From Phycisphaerales bacterium (GTDB lineage: Bacteria > Planctomycetota > Phycisphaerae > WQYP01), in the NCBI GenBank assembly GCA_027313145.1, contig DAHVEJ010000013.1, positions 1 through 40,196 of the forward strand: a DNA stretch of 40,196 nucleotides, given 5' to 3'. Position 1 is the first letter of the stretch, and each line of letters opens with the position of its first letter. Below the pieces are notes generated by a model. It was given only the letters and a program-made list of their open reading frames with translations. It did no database searches and was not told the origin of the DNA. The position numbers and the translations under genes were made by a program. Below are positions 9,008 to 19,175 of the stretch, piece after piece.

Positions 9008-10138
9008 TCATGGCTTTGCAGGGAAAGCCAATTTCCCGGCTTTAATAAATGCGTCCACCTGTTGTCCAACATAGAGAGGAAACGGTGCCGAACCCATGCG
9101 ATAAACCACTTGCAGCACGCGGGTTTCCACCTGCTCCGTTGGAGCGCCGGTAAGGTTCTGCTTGGGCACCACATAAGGCTCAATACGTACAAATGTCAGG
9201 GGAACTTGCTGGCGTGTCATGCCGCGCACAAAGCACATGGCCGCTTCAGCAGGATTAAATCTAGACGCATCTTCCTGATCTATTTGCAGTCGCACGTTTA
9301 GATGCCGAATATCTCCCAGGATGAGCGCCGCCAGTTGAGGATTGTCGGTGAGGTTATCTACCGCTGTGGTGTCTGCAAATTGCCCGGGACGGATGTTAAT
9401 GCGCAGGACTGTGCCAGTAATGGGCGCACGGACCGTAAGTAGATCTAAACTGACCATCGCCTGTTTCAGCTGCGCGTCGTTCCCTGCAACCGTGGCGCGG
9501 GCGGCAAGCACCTGGGTTTTGGCGATGGTAATATCCCGGCTCCATGTGCCGGCATTAAACTGTGCCAAATCGGCTTTCGCCTTTGCCAGCTGCGCTTGGG
9601 CTGTCAGCCAGGCAAAGCGTCGATCCGCGACGTCATCAACGGAAACGGCATTCGTCCCAATCAACGGCTTGATGCGTTGCCAGCGCTCTTGGTCATTACG
9701 ATACGTGGCCTGGGCCGCTTGCACAGCCGCCAGATAGCTCAGACGATCCACGGCGCGCGGCGGTGATTGCAGCTTTGCTAAATTGGCCTTTGCCTCCGCC
9801 AGTTGTGCCTGGGCTGTCAGTACCCCGGCTCGGGCCAGCGCCACCTGCGCCTTGGCCTGCCGGGTGTCCAATTGAAAAAGTTTCTGCCCCTTAACCACCC
9901 GCTGATTCCATACGACAAATACATGCGTCACCACGCCACTGATGAACGGCGAAACCGCGATGGAGCGGCTCTCAGGCTCAATAATGCCGGACGCGGCAAT
10001 CGCGTTGGCATATGGATTTCCCGCCGGCTGCACCGCGGGCGGAACTGACCGGTAATGATGGGTGCTGCGTTTTACCGCAATAATGCCAATAGCTGCGCCG
10101 GTGATGGCCAGTATAGGAACTAAATATTTCCGAATCAT
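9008..10138 (-). CDS. HlyD/DevB-type membrane fusion protein (ABC exporter adaptor)
   Basis: N-terminal TM, coiled-coil TAQAQLAEAKANLAKLQ, lipoyl halves GIIEPESRSIAVSPFISGVV and VRAPITGTVLRINIRPGQ. Confidence 0.85.
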   Translation of the reverse strand: MIRKYLVPILAITGAAIGIIAVKRSTHHYRSVPPAVQPAGNPYANAIAASGIIEPESRSIAVSPFISGVVTHVFVVWNQRVVKGQKLFQLDTRQAKAQVALARAGVLTAQAQLAEAKANLAKLQSPPRAVDRLSYLAAVQAAQATYRNDQERWQRIKPLIGTNAVSVDDVADRRFAWLTAQAQLAKAKADLAQFNAGTWSRDITIAKTQVLAARATVAGNDAQLKQAMVSLDLLTVRAPITGTVLRINIRPGQFADTTAVDNLTDNPQLAALILGDIRHLNVRLQIDQEDASRFNPAEAAMCFVRGMTRQQVPLTFVRIEPYVVPKQNLTGAPTEQVETRVLQVVYRMGSAPFPLYVGQQVDAFIKAGKLAFPAKP

Positions 10139-10872
10139 ACATTTCCTTGATCAATTAAAACTGTGCCGGCTACGACGGTATCAATGATTTTGCCATCTTC
10201 CATGTGCGCGATTCGATCCGCAAAGTGGAAAATGCGGCTATCATGCGTCACCACAATCACCGCCCGATCAGGCCGAACCGCAATCGTTTTGAGTAAACTG
10301 ATGACCTGTTCGCCGGTTTTTCCGTCCAGAGCGCTGGTGGGTTCATCACATACTACCAGCTTGGGTTCGTGCACCAGTGCCCGGGCAAATGCGATACGTT
10401 GCTGCTGTCCCCCGGAAAGTTCACGGGGATAGCTCGTCAGCCGCTTGCCCAGCCCCATTTTATCAAGAAAATCGCCCGCCCGGTCGAATGCCTTTCGCCG
10501 CGACCAGCCCAGCACCAATAGGGGTATGGCGGCATTTTCGACAGCCGTGAGTTGCGGCAAAAGATTAAACTGTTGGAAAGCAAAGCCGACATTTCTTCCG
10601 CGAAATCGGGCCTTAGCGTTGTTGCGCAGGGCGAGAATATCCTGCCCAAATAGATGAATCTCGCCGTCATCGTGATTCAAAATGCCGGCAATTACCGAAA
10701 GTAATGTAGTTTTACCGCAGCCGGATGGGCCAACCAGCATCAGCATTTCACCGGTGAAAACATCCAGCGTTACACCGGCCAAGGCATGATTTAACGCATT
10801 TCCTTGGCCGAAAGATTTTTTAACTCCGCGGCATTGCACCGCAACGTTGTCCTGCTGCAAATTCATCGGCAC
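10135..10872 (-). CDS. ABC transporter ATP-binding protein (MacB/DevA type)
   Basis: Walker A GPSGCGKTT, signature LSGGQQQR, Walker B LVVCDEPTSALD. Confidence 0.93.
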   Translation of the reverse strand: MPMNLQQDNVAVQCRGVKKSFGQGNALNHALAGVTLDVFTGEMLMLVGPSGCGKTTLLSVIAGILNHDDGEIHLFGQDILALRNNAKARFRGRNVGFAFQQFNLLPQLTAVENAAIPLLVLGWSRRKAFDRAGDFLDKMGLGKRLTSYPRELSGGQQQRIAFARALVHEPKLVVCDEPTSALDGKTGEQVISLLKTIAVRPDRAVIVVTHDSRIFHFADRIAHMEDGKIIDTVVAGTVLIDQGNV

Positions 10873-10909
10873 CTCATCCTCTGCGGCAACTTCTCATGGC
10901 TTTCACAAC

Positions 10910-12049
10910 TCATTTGAACACCACTGCCGGCTCAAGTTTCACAACCGATACCAACGAGAACAGACTGGCGAAAATAACGATGAAAATCATTCCAATTCCC
11001 GTTACTGCCATAATTTGCCATAGAAAAACCGCCAGCCGTTCGCTGGGTGGCGTGAAATGCAAAATGAGCATATTCGCAGCACCGCTTATGCCAATTCCAA
11101 TACCAAAGCCCAGCACCCCGGTAACAATCGCCTGCAGCAATACCATGCGGACAAGTGTAAGATCGGTTGCTCCCATGGCCTTTAATGCGCCGAGATACCG
11201 CAGATTATCATGCGTGAATTGATACAGCGTCTGGCCGGCAATGGCGATGCCAACCAATGCTCCCAAGCTGATGGTAATACAAAAATTGATAGGAATACCC
11301 GTTGATTTCATGTAATACCAGAAGGTTTTACTGGCGATACCAGCCTTGGTGTACGCCTCCAGCCCGGTGCGGTGTTCAATGCGCCGGCACAGAGTTGTCA
11401 AATTCTGCTTTGGCCGGGCCTTGACCAGTATTACCGCGAGCTGATGGCGCTGCGCGGGGGCCCAATTGGCGGCGCGACTATATGTGGTATAAATAATGGG
11501 AAGCCCTTGGAAACTTAAAGCGGTTCGGCACAAACCCGTTACCAATGCACGGTTGCCATTAATCTGCATGGTTTGACCGGGCTTGATGTTGCCAAGTTTG
11601 TCCTGTGCGTAGGCTGCATCTACCAGCACGCCATGCGATATTCGTAGCGCGTTGATGGTCGCGCCGCCCAGCAATTTCGGCGGCCCACCCACCAGAGCCT
11701 GATCGCCCAGACCAAGTAGAAGACAGGTTTGAAATTTGCCATTCGAAAGCCGCACTTGAACATCCTGCCGAAATAGCCGCGTGGCCCATAGAACACCGGG
11801 TATCGCTTTAACCCGATATAGTTCATCCTCGCTCATGGGGCGCAGATCATCGACATCCTCCATGGGGCGATTTGTCACCCAAATATCCGGCGTGCTGATG
11901 TTGGTAACAATGCCATAGGTGCTGCGCATCAGGCCGACGAAAATATTCAACTGCTGAGAAATAAGAAATGTCGCCAGCGCAATGCCGATAATAATACCAA
12001 TATATTTAACGCGATCCCCAACCAGCATCCTCAACGCAACAAAATTCAT
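10910..12049 (-). CDS. FtsX/DevC-type ABC transporter permease
   Basis: MNFVALRMLVGDRVKYIGIIIGIALATFLISQQ N-terminus, large extracytoplasmic domain, three C-terminal TMs; start chosen at the internal Met. Confidence 0.82.
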   Translation of the reverse strand: MNFVALRMLVGDRVKYIGIIIGIALATFLISQQLNIFVGLMRSTYGIVTNISTPDIWVTNRPMEDVDDLRPMSEDELYRVKAIPGVLWATRLFRQDVQVRLSNGKFQTCLLLGLGDQALVGGPPKLLGGATINALRISHGVLVDAAYAQDKLGNIKPGQTMQINGNRALVTGLCRTALSFQGLPIIYTTYSRAANWAPAQRHQLAVILVKARPKQNLTTLCRRIEHRTGLEAYTKAGIASKTFWYYMKSTGIPINFCITISLGALVGIAIAGQTLYQFTHDNLRYLGALKAMGATDLTLVRMVLLQAIVTGVLGFGIGIGISGAANMLILHFTPPSERLAVFLWQIMAVTGIGMIFIVIFASLFSLVSVVKLEPAVVFK

Positions 12050-12147
12050 GATCCATTCTCCCGACGTTGGCAGCAAGACCGTCACTGTGGCCTTTACGCG
12101 TAAAATCAGCCGTAGCATCTTAGGCACGCCATCGTTGCCGGGCTATT

Positions 12148-12510
12148 TCACGCTTTCATTCCGATCATGACCACGCCGATGAGAATTAAAAGGATACCCA
12201 GCCAGCGTTGCGGGGTCATACGCTCTTTAAGGATATGCGCGGAACATAATGCGACGGTGGCAAAGCAGATCGCCCCCATCGGAAAGGCGATAATCAGCGG
12301 CATCAAATGTAACGTCCAGGTCCAGAAAATAGATTCGGTCATAAACGATACAATCGCCGCCTGAACCCACAGGTTGGTCAAAATTTGCCGCAGAATGCCG
12401 CCGGCACCGGGCGGCATTTTACGGGTACCGATTTTCATGGTCACCTGCCCCAGGGTTTCCAGTGCCACCGCGCCGGAAAAACTCAGCAGCCCCATCCAGT
12501 ACACGTTCAT
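12148..12510 (-). CDS. EmrE/EamA-like small membrane transporter (half 2)
   Basis: Four-TM protein MNVYWMGLLSFSGAVALETLGQVTMKIGTRK...RWLGILLILIGVVMIG; overlaps the upstream gene by 4 bp. Confidence 0.7.
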   Translation of the reverse strand: MNVYWMGLLSFSGAVALETLGQVTMKIGTRKMPPGAGGILRQILTNLWVQAAIVSFMTESIFWTWTLHLMPLIIAFPMGAICFATVALCSAHILKERMTPQRWLGILLILIGVVMIGMKA

Positions 12511-12944
12511 CCCGTCGCCTCCGACCCTTCCGGCTGTGGTTGTATATCTGTGATCGTCGGCGAAACAGAGGGCGTGCGGCTGACGAGAATGACTCCCACC
12601 AACACCATGGCAATACCGCAAAATTGAAGCGGATCCAGATTTTCTGAAAAAAGCCAATGGGAACTTATCGCCACGGCAATATAACTTAACGCGGTGATTG
12701 GCTGGACAAAGCTTAAATCCGCCAAAGCCAGAACCATCATCCAGTTGAACAACTGCCAGACGTGTAAAAGCAGGCTCAGCAGAAACAGCGGTTTAATCAG
12801 CGTGGCCCCCAGAGCGTGCGCCATTCCGCCGTGCTGTGGAACTGAGGCACGCCAACACAGTTGCACGCTGGTGTCCAGAGAGATCGCCAGAAAAAGCCCC
12901 ATCCACAGCAGGAGCCGGGGACGCTTTGGAGTAGGAATGCTCAC
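12507..12944 (-). CDS. EmrE/EamA-like small membrane transporter (half 1)
   Basis: GTG start overlapping the SGNH stop; four-TM protein ...DLSFVQPITALSYIAVAISSHWLFSENLDPLQFCGIAMVLVGVILVSR. Confidence 0.7.
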   Translation of the reverse strand: MSIPTPKRPRLLLWMGLFLAISLDTSVQLCWRASVPQHGGMAHALGATLIKPLFLLSLLLHVWQLFNWMMVLALADLSFVQPITALSYIAVAISSHWLFSENLDPLQFCGIAMVLVGVILVSRTPSVSPTITDIQPQPEGSEATG

Positions 12945-13675
12945 GCGCCGGATCCGATCTCCGCGGGGCGCGACTTTTCCAGTACCGCTTGAATGACCGT
13001 AACTAATTCTGCGGCAATCAGCGCATGGGCGTGATCGTTGGGATGCACGCCATCGGGACCGGATACGCTTTCCAGCGGCATGCGGCTTAGCGCCGTGCCG
13101 TATCGCACAAACGGGCAATCCAGTTCCGCCGCCACCGCCCCGGCCGCCACGCGATACACTTCCAGTTCCCGATCGGATACCGGCTGCCCCCCATGCGACT
13201 GGATCATCGCGCTGACATCTTTGCCGCTTAATTGGGATAAATATCGCCCGCGAATTTCCAGCGAGTGGTTAGGCATATCCGTGAGAATCGGGCGCGATCC
13301 GGCGGCGATTATTTTATGCGCGATTTTTGTCAGGTTGGCGGCATATCGATCCACGCGAATACGATTCTGCACAATTTTTCCATTGCTGATAACAAAACGT
13401 TTCCAGAGCAAATCCACATCATTGCCGCCCAGCATTACCAGCACCGCATCAGGATGATGCTGCCGCAGCAAGGGGTCGATAAGTTCCACCGCGTCGGCTG
13501 TGGTGCGATGAATGTCCGCGTCCACAATAAATGTGATGCCCGGCAATTGGGGCCGGAGGATATCCAGATACCTCCGCTGGACGCGACCCGTTACATCGGT
13601 GCCACGGATTTCCGCAATTCCCAGGCTGATGCTGTCGCCGACAATCAATAATGTTCGCTGCTGTTTGTCAGGCAT
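12941..13675 (-). CDS. SGNH/GDSL hydrolase
   Basis: Block I LIVGDSISLG, block III-like VMLGGNDVD, block V DGVHPNDHAH. Confidence 0.85.
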   Translation of the reverse strand: MPDKQQRTLLIVGDSISLGIAEIRGTDVTGRVQRRYLDILRPQLPGITFIVDADIHRTTADAVELIDPLLRQHHPDAVLVMLGGNDVDLLWKRFVISNGKIVQNRIRVDRYAANLTKIAHKIIAAGSRPILTDMPNHSLEIRGRYLSQLSGKDVSAMIQSHGGQPVSDRELEVYRVAAGAVAAELDCPFVRYGTALSRMPLESVSGPDGVHPNDHAHALIAAELVTVIQAVLEKSRPAEIGSGA

Positions 13676-15047
13676 GGGCGGCCTCCTTGCTGTTTGGCAC
13701 GGCGGAATTTACTGCCGGGTCAATGAAATCGTACCGATGATCCACCATGCGTTTGAGCTTGCGATCATGGCGGAGAAAACCGGGCGGATGCGTGATCAAA
13801 CGCATATCAAATATGCCAATATCCATGTTTTTGGTCAAATCCGGATATTGTAAACGCATCTGCGCCTGGACCTCGCTTCGCAACTGCTGCTCATCGGTGC
13901 GGAGGCACTCCACGTGAATTTCCATGATCTCCCGTAACCCCTCGAGTTTGAACACGACCTGCCAGTCATGTGTTAGCCCCTCCACATGCCGGAGAATATT
14001 TTCAAACATCAGCGGATATAAATTGCCCCCGCTGGCGACAATTAATTCGTCGCGGCGACCGCGCAGGCGGCTCATGCGCATCCCTTTCAGGCCGCAGGGG
14101 CATGGTTCGGGAATCAGTCGCGTGATGTCCCGCGTGCGGTAGCGTAACAGCGGCATCACGGTGCGGCGCAAAGTTGTAAACACCAGTTCCCCAAGTCCGT
14201 TGGTGTCCGGTTCAATGACCTCCGGGTAAAAGTCCGTATCGTCGAGATGATAAATGTCCGGTTGCTCGCAGGGTTGATACCCCAGGCCGCCGCCGAGTTC
14301 TACGCTGCCATAGCACATGCGAACTTTGGCACCCTGCCACACGCGGTTCATCCATCCGATAGCCTCGCGCGGCATTTCTTCGGCTCCGCCGACCAGCAGC
14401 TTCAGCGGTACACTGCCGTGTTCTTCGGCCAATTCCGTCAGACGAATCAGCCACGTGGGTTCACCCATGATGACATTAAATTCATACTGCTTGAGCCGCC
14501 GATAGACCTCCAGCGGGTCAACTTTCCCAAAGGCCATACAAAAGCAGTTGAGCTTCATCAGGGCATTATGCACCAACATGCCGGGAATCCACATGGAAAA
14601 ATCAAACGCATTGGCCACTCGATCGGTGGATCGCATGCCCATAACCTGAAAACCCGCCGCGTCAATTTGCGCGATTTGTGACAGTTCGCTTTGGTTGTAA
14701 TAAATTTGTTTGTTTTTTCCGCTGGTTCCGGAAGATTCAAAAACAATGTTCGGTGTCTGGCAGATAAAGGCCCTGGGATTCGCGATAATATCTTCGGGCA
14801 TGGTATAAAAATCGCCGAGATCCGCCGGCGCGCGAACTTTGGCCGGATCAATGCCGCGGTCATGGAAAGCTTTGCGATAAAATTCGCTGTGACGACCGAC
14901 ATATTTCACAATCTTTCGGAATCGCTGTTCGCGCAGTTTCGCCACGAGCCACGGCGGCATGGCTTGATAGATTCGCGCCGTGTTCGCCGGACTAAGTTGG
15001 TCCGCAAAAAAGTCTATCGGATTCAATTTCAGGTACCATCCTTTCAA
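13668..15047 (-). CDS. PaaK/CapK-like adenylate-forming ligase
   Basis: FESSGTSGKNKQIYYN AMP-binding loop; YRTRDITRLIPEPCPCG; SRLRGRRDELIVASGGNLYP. Confidence 0.85.
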   Translation of the reverse strand: MKGWYLKLNPIDFFADQLSPANTARIYQAMPPWLVAKLREQRFRKIVKYVGRHSEFYRKAFHDRGIDPAKVRAPADLGDFYTMPEDIIANPRAFICQTPNIVFESSGTSGKNKQIYYNQSELSQIAQIDAAGFQVMGMRSTDRVANAFDFSMWIPGMLVHNALMKLNCFCMAFGKVDPLEVYRRLKQYEFNVIMGEPTWLIRLTELAEEHGSVPLKLLVGGAEEMPREAIGWMNRVWQGAKVRMCYGSVELGGGLGYQPCEQPDIYHLDDTDFYPEVIEPDTNGLGELVFTTLRRTVMPLLRYRTRDITRLIPEPCPCGLKGMRMSRLRGRRDELIVASGGNLYPLMFENILRHVEGLTHDWQVVFKLEGLREIMEIHVECLRTDEQQLRSEVQAQMRLQYPDLTKNMDIGIFDMRLITHPPGFLRHDRKLKRMVDHRYDFIDPAVNSAVPNSKEAAHA

Positions 15048-15085
15048 AGTCCCGCCGGCTTTTGGCGCGGTTTTGAGCGTCTTGT

Positions 15086-16441
15086 CTAGCGCACAGACTT
15101 CATGGCCTGTCCGATGGCCTGGGTCGTAAATTCCAAGTCATCGGCCCGGTGCGCAGCGCTGACAAACCAGCAGGCGGAACCGGAACTGTTGACATGCACA
15201 CCCTGCATCAGCAACGAATGCCGGAAGGCCGCATAGCGCTGTGTGTTTACTTTCAACAAGTCCCGATAATGCTTCAACGGCCGGCCGTCGTCATTAAAAA
15301 TGACTTGAAACATGCTGCCCACGCCTTGCACCACGCACACCACGCCCGCGTCAGTGGCCGCCCGGCGAATGGCTTCCATACAGCTTCGGCCATGGCTGTA
15401 AATATTTTCCAGTGTGCCCGGCTCATTTATTTTGCGCAATGTATAAAGTGCGGCGGCGGCACACAACGGATTGCCATTGTAGGTTCCTCCATGTTTTACA
15501 ACATTAGCCCCCACTTGCTCCATAATCGCCCGGCGACCCGCGAAAGCGCTGATGGGAAATCCTCCACCGATAGCTTTACTGAAAATTGTCAAATCCGGAG
15601 TGACACCGAAATACTGTGCCGCTCCGCCGCGCGCCAGGCGAAAGCCGGTGACAATTTCATCATAAATCAGCAAAATTCCCCGTTTGTCGCATTGCTCCCG
15701 CAGCCATGGCAGCAGTCCGTCTTCCGGCATAATGCAGGCGTTATTCGCCACAATCGGTTCTAAAATAATCGCCGCCGATTCATCGCCGTGTTCTTTAAGC
15801 AACTGCTCGATAATGTCCTTGTGATTCCAGGGCGCAATAATGACATCCCCGCTGACGCCCTCTGGAATACCCCGCGAATGCGGGCTGTTATGCGGGTGAT
15901 CCAGCGGACCAGCTTCGGTGGATGTGGGACGGTTGCTTACCGCCAGTACATCAATCCAGCCATGATAGTGTCCCTCAAATTTGATAATCCGATTGCGACC
16001 GGTATATCCCCGCGCCGCACGAATGGCTCCGCTGATGGCTTCCGATCCGGAATTCGCGTAACGCACCAGTTCCGCCCCGGGAACCATGGCGCAGATTTGT
16101 TCAGCCAGTTCCACCTCCACGGTGTTGCACGTGCCAAACATGGTGCCGCGGTCCAACTGTTCTTGCACCGCCGAGACCAGGCCGCTGTCCGCGTGGCCGA
16201 GAATCGCGCTGCCATAGCTCAGCAGGTAATCAATAAATTCATGGCCATCCACATCCCATACATGCGATTTGTTGCCCCGCGCAATATACAACGGATAGGG
16301 CAACGGGCCGGTGGTGGAACTGCGCGCCGAACTGCTGATTCCGCCCGCCAGCACCTGCTTGGCCCGGGCAAACCATCGCTGGGATTGGCTCGTGGCATGA
16401 AGGTCCGTCAGGCCCAGAGGATGTACCATCGTTTGTGTCAT
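15086..16441 (-). CDS. class-III PLP aminotransferase, glutamate-1-semialdehyde aminomutase-like
   Basis: VWDVDGHEFIDYLLSYGSAILGH, YANSGSEAISGAIRAARGYTGR, LLIYDEIVTGFR, FSKAIGGGFPISAFAGR (PLP Lys), HGGTYNGNPLCAAAAL. Confidence 0.88.
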   Translation of the reverse strand: MTQTMVHPLGLTDLHATSQSQRWFARAKQVLAGGISSSARSSTTGPLPYPLYIARGNKSHVWDVDGHEFIDYLLSYGSAILGHADSGLVSAVQEQLDRGTMFGTCNTVEVELAEQICAMVPGAELVRYANSGSEAISGAIRAARGYTGRNRIIKFEGHYHGWIDVLAVSNRPTSTEAGPLDHPHNSPHSRGIPEGVSGDVIIAPWNHKDIIEQLLKEHGDESAAIILEPIVANNACIMPEDGLLPWLREQCDKRGILLIYDEIVTGFRLARGGAAQYFGVTPDLTIFSKAIGGGFPISAFAGRRAIMEQVGANVVKHGGTYNGNPLCAAAALYTLRKINEPGTLENIYSHGRSCMEAIRRAATDAGVVCVVQGVGSMFQVIFNDDGRPLKHYRDLLKVNTQRYAAFRHSLLMQGVHVNSSGSACWFVSAAHRADDLEFTTQAIGQAMKSVR

Positions 16442-16445
16442 AGCT

Positions 16446-17768
16446 CTATTTTACCGGTAAAGTTGTCCAATGTATTGCACACAGCGCAAAAGATCGCGCC
16501 GCATCATGCACCGCTTTTAATTCCACGTATTCATCCACACCATGCGCCTGCTCCAGACTGCCGGGACCCCATACCAGCGTGGGCGTTTGGTTAATACCCC
16601 AGCGCAGTCCCGCTTCGCAACCCGCGTTAAAACCGCGCCATGACATGTTGCTTGCTGTTAAACCGATGTCCGTTATTGCCGCCAAGGCACATTGCGCCAG
16701 CGGATGACCCGTGGATAATTCATGGCCGCCATATTCTTCGGAAAATTCAATTTCCAGGCGGCACCCGCTGGCTTTTCCTTTTTGCTGCAATTCGCACAGC
16801 CGATCTTGAAACCGCTTCTTCCATACTTCAACATCATCCGCGGGCAGCAGCTCCAAGTACCCCGCACACCCGGCTAAGTCGCACGTGGCACCCTGCCAAT
16901 TTCCGCCCTCTATATGATCCACCGTAATCGGGCGCATCAAAGGATAGCGGGCAAACAGCTCATTGGCATCGGGCATGGCAAATTCCGTTTCCATAAGCTC
17001 CAGGTGTTCCAGCACCGCGCGCAAGGCGATAATGGCGTCGATTCCCAGCCATTTAACGGTGCCATGCGCCGCTTTACCTTGTACCCGGATGGCAAATCTT
17101 ACGCCGCCGCGCGAAGCATTTCGTGGCTGTCCCTCTGTGGGTTCCAGCACAATTAATCCATCCGGATGATAGCCCCGCACATAACTGGTTAACGTGCCCA
17201 ACCCCACGCAGTCTTCTTCGCCGGGAACAATTTCCACCCTCACATCGCCCGGCAGGCCCTGCGGATACGCGTTTTTTAACGCCAATAGCGCTGCCAACGC
17301 ACTGGCCAGCGGGCCTTTTACATCGCAAGCGCCCCGGCCATAAATCCGCCCGTCGGAAATTTTCCCCGACCACGGGCCATGCGCCCATCGCTGCGGATCA
17401 CCCGGTGCAATGACATCACTGTGCGCGTTAAACATCAAGCTGCGGCCATGGCCACGCCCGGCAAATGTGATAACCAGGGTGGGGCGGCCGGCCAGTGGAA
17501 TGTGCCGTAAAGTTGCTTGCCGATAGGCGCTAAGCTCTGTTTCCGAAGACTCGAATAAATCCGCTTCAAAGCCATTTTGCTTAGCCCATCCGGCGATAAA
17601 CAAGACCAGATCGCGCTCGTTGCCGCTGGTGGATGGGATTTGCAACAGCTTTTCCAGCAGGTCCTGAGCGGCGGGCTGACCCTGATGCAGAATGTTTTCC
17701 AGTTCGCGTTGTAGATTCTGCGATGGTGCTGGAAATGCTGCGTGTTGGGGCGTGGTTATTGCAGGCAT
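16446..17768 (-). CDS. M20-family metallopeptidase / ArgE-DapE-like deacylase
   Basis: Metal-ligand motifs FNAHSDV, YGRGACDVKG, PGEEDC; dimerisation domain RFAIRVQGKAAHGTVKWLGIDAI. Confidence 0.88.
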   Translation of the reverse strand: MPAITTPQHAAFPAPSQNLQRELENILHQGQPAAQDLLEKLLQIPSTSGNERDLVLFIAGWAKQNGFEADLFESSETELSAYRQATLRHIPLAGRPTLVITFAGRGHGRSLMFNAHSDVIAPGDPQRWAHGPWSGKISDGRIYGRGACDVKGPLASALAALLALKNAYPQGLPGDVRVEIVPGEEDCVGLGTLTSYVRGYHPDGLIVLEPTEGQPRNASRGGVRFAIRVQGKAAHGTVKWLGIDAIIALRAVLEHLELMETEFAMPDANELFARYPLMRPITVDHIEGGNWQGATCDLAGCAGYLELLPADDVEVWKKRFQDRLCELQQKGKASGCRLEIEFSEEYGGHELSTGHPLAQCALAAITDIGLTASNMSWRGFNAGCEAGLRWGINQTPTLVWGPGSLEQAHGVDEYVELKAVHDAARSFALCAIHWTTLPVK

Positions 17769-17802
17769 AAAGCTCGCATTCTTTCTTTTGCTTGAGAGCG
17801 AT

Positions 17803-18522
17803 TTAAATCGCTGCTACCCGCGATGTCCATGCCCCATTGATAGTCGCGGCAATTTCGTGCAGGCTGTTGTACGGAATATAGGCGTGTTGCCGGACCGCCA
17901 ATTCCTGCGCCAGAACTCCTTTGGCAAATACAACATCGGCCTGCCGAGCCGGGCAAATATCACTGCGACCGTCGCCTATATAAATAGTTTTCCGCCGGCC
18001 TATATGCAGTTCGCGGGCGCTGCTGCATTTGCAATGGGCTGCCGCGGATAAGCAAAATTCCCTTTTGTGTGGGCAGACCAGATGAAGCTGTTGATCCACT
18101 CGGGCGATTCGATTGGCCCGAATTTTAATGTCGCCCACATTAAAGCGGTTGAGAATTCTCCGGATAAATTTTTCAATCCCATCGCTGAGAATGGCGAACG
18201 GGACGTGATACTGCCGGAGTATGGCAATCAGTGGGAGAAACCCCGGATCAATTTCCACTCGATCTATAAAATCGTAAAGATCTTTATCAGAAACGTCCAA
18301 AAGCGAAAATTCTTCCCGTAAACACGCTTCTGAGCCAATCAGCCCAGCTTTCCACCGCTCTTCAACAAGTCTCCATGATTCATTGCGTGAAAATTTGTTT
18401 ACCAATTCGTCCAGCACATCCTGGCGCGAGATCGTGCCGTCAAAATCAAGCCATACCTGTGCGGTTTGCGGATCAGGTAAAATCACGTTTTTCACTATGA
18501 AAATTCCTCTTAAAGCACTCAT
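17803..18522 (-). CDS. HAD-superfamily phosphatase (MtnX/PSPase-like)
   Basis: VWLDFDGTISRQDVLDEL (DxDGT), FAILSDGIEKFIRRIL, IYIGDGRSDICPA; alternative GTG start near 18495 has a better RBS (AGAGGA). Confidence 0.82.
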   Translation of the reverse strand: MSALRGIFIVKNVILPDPQTAQVWLDFDGTISRQDVLDELVNKFSRNESWRLVEERWKAGLIGSEACLREEFSLLDVSDKDLYDFIDRVEIDPGFLPLIAILRQYHVPFAILSDGIEKFIRRILNRFNVGDIKIRANRIARVDQQLHLVCPHKREFCLSAAAHCKCSSARELHIGRRKTIYIGDGRSDICPARQADVVFAKGVLAQELAVRQHAYIPYNSLHEIAATINGAWTSRVAAI

Positions 18523-18725
18523 GGCTTTCCGGCCCCGCCGGGCCTGATGTGGCCACCGGGACTACTGTGAGAAAACCAGTTTTAAATCTTCGATAAAAGG
18601 GGATTTTTATCCCATTCATCGCGCGCGTTCCAAAATCCACTGGTATCTTAGGGCAAAAGGGGGGTGAATATCAACCGTGGTCAATAGTTAAGTGTTGTAT
18701 TCCAGGTGGTGGTATTCCGGGGGTT

Positions 18726-19175
18726 TTATTCCAGCGATGAAAGATCCTCGGCATCGGCCAGGTCCTTGGGGCGGCCGGCACGCTTCTTGTTTTGAATGAG
18801 TAGTTCGCGGCTGATAAAGTGCATGGGCACTTCTGCCACCGTCGCCTCCGCCCGTGTCGCCCAGGATTGTTCGAAGTTTACGCCGTCAATGGATGTCATC
18901 AGATCAATGCGATTGGGTGGAAATCCAAGCTGCAATACCAGATCGTCCCGGCACAAATCTTCAGCCGTCACCTTCAGTTCCGCGAACCCAAAGGAGTTAA
19001 GTACGTCGACAATTTTGTTACCGTTATCAACAGACCTTTCGATAAATATATCGATGTCCCCTGTGAACCGTGGTCTGCCGTGAAATGCCACCGCGTATCC
19101 GCCGACGATAACGTACTTAACGCGGGCGGCGTTTAACAACGCGACAAACTCGCGCAAGTCTTTGGGAAGTTTCAT
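18726..19175 (-). CDS. nucleotidyltransferase, AbiEii/MNT-like
   Basis: VKYVIVGGYAVAFHGRPRFTGDIDIFIE (GG...DxD nucleotidyltransferase core). Confidence 0.75.
   Translation of the reverse strand: MKLPKDLREFVALLNAARVKYVIVGGYAVAFHGRPRFTGDIDIFIERSVDNGNKIVDVLNSFGFAELKVTAEDLCRDDLVLQLGFPPNRIDLMTSIDGVNFEQSWATRAEATVAEVPMHFISRELLIQNKKRAGRPKDLADAEDLSSLE

Noticed and set aside
15788-16594. 268-aa plus-strand ORF antisense to the aminotransferase and M20 genes
   Set aside because: Opposite strand encodes well-supported enzymes; no recognisable domain or RBS.
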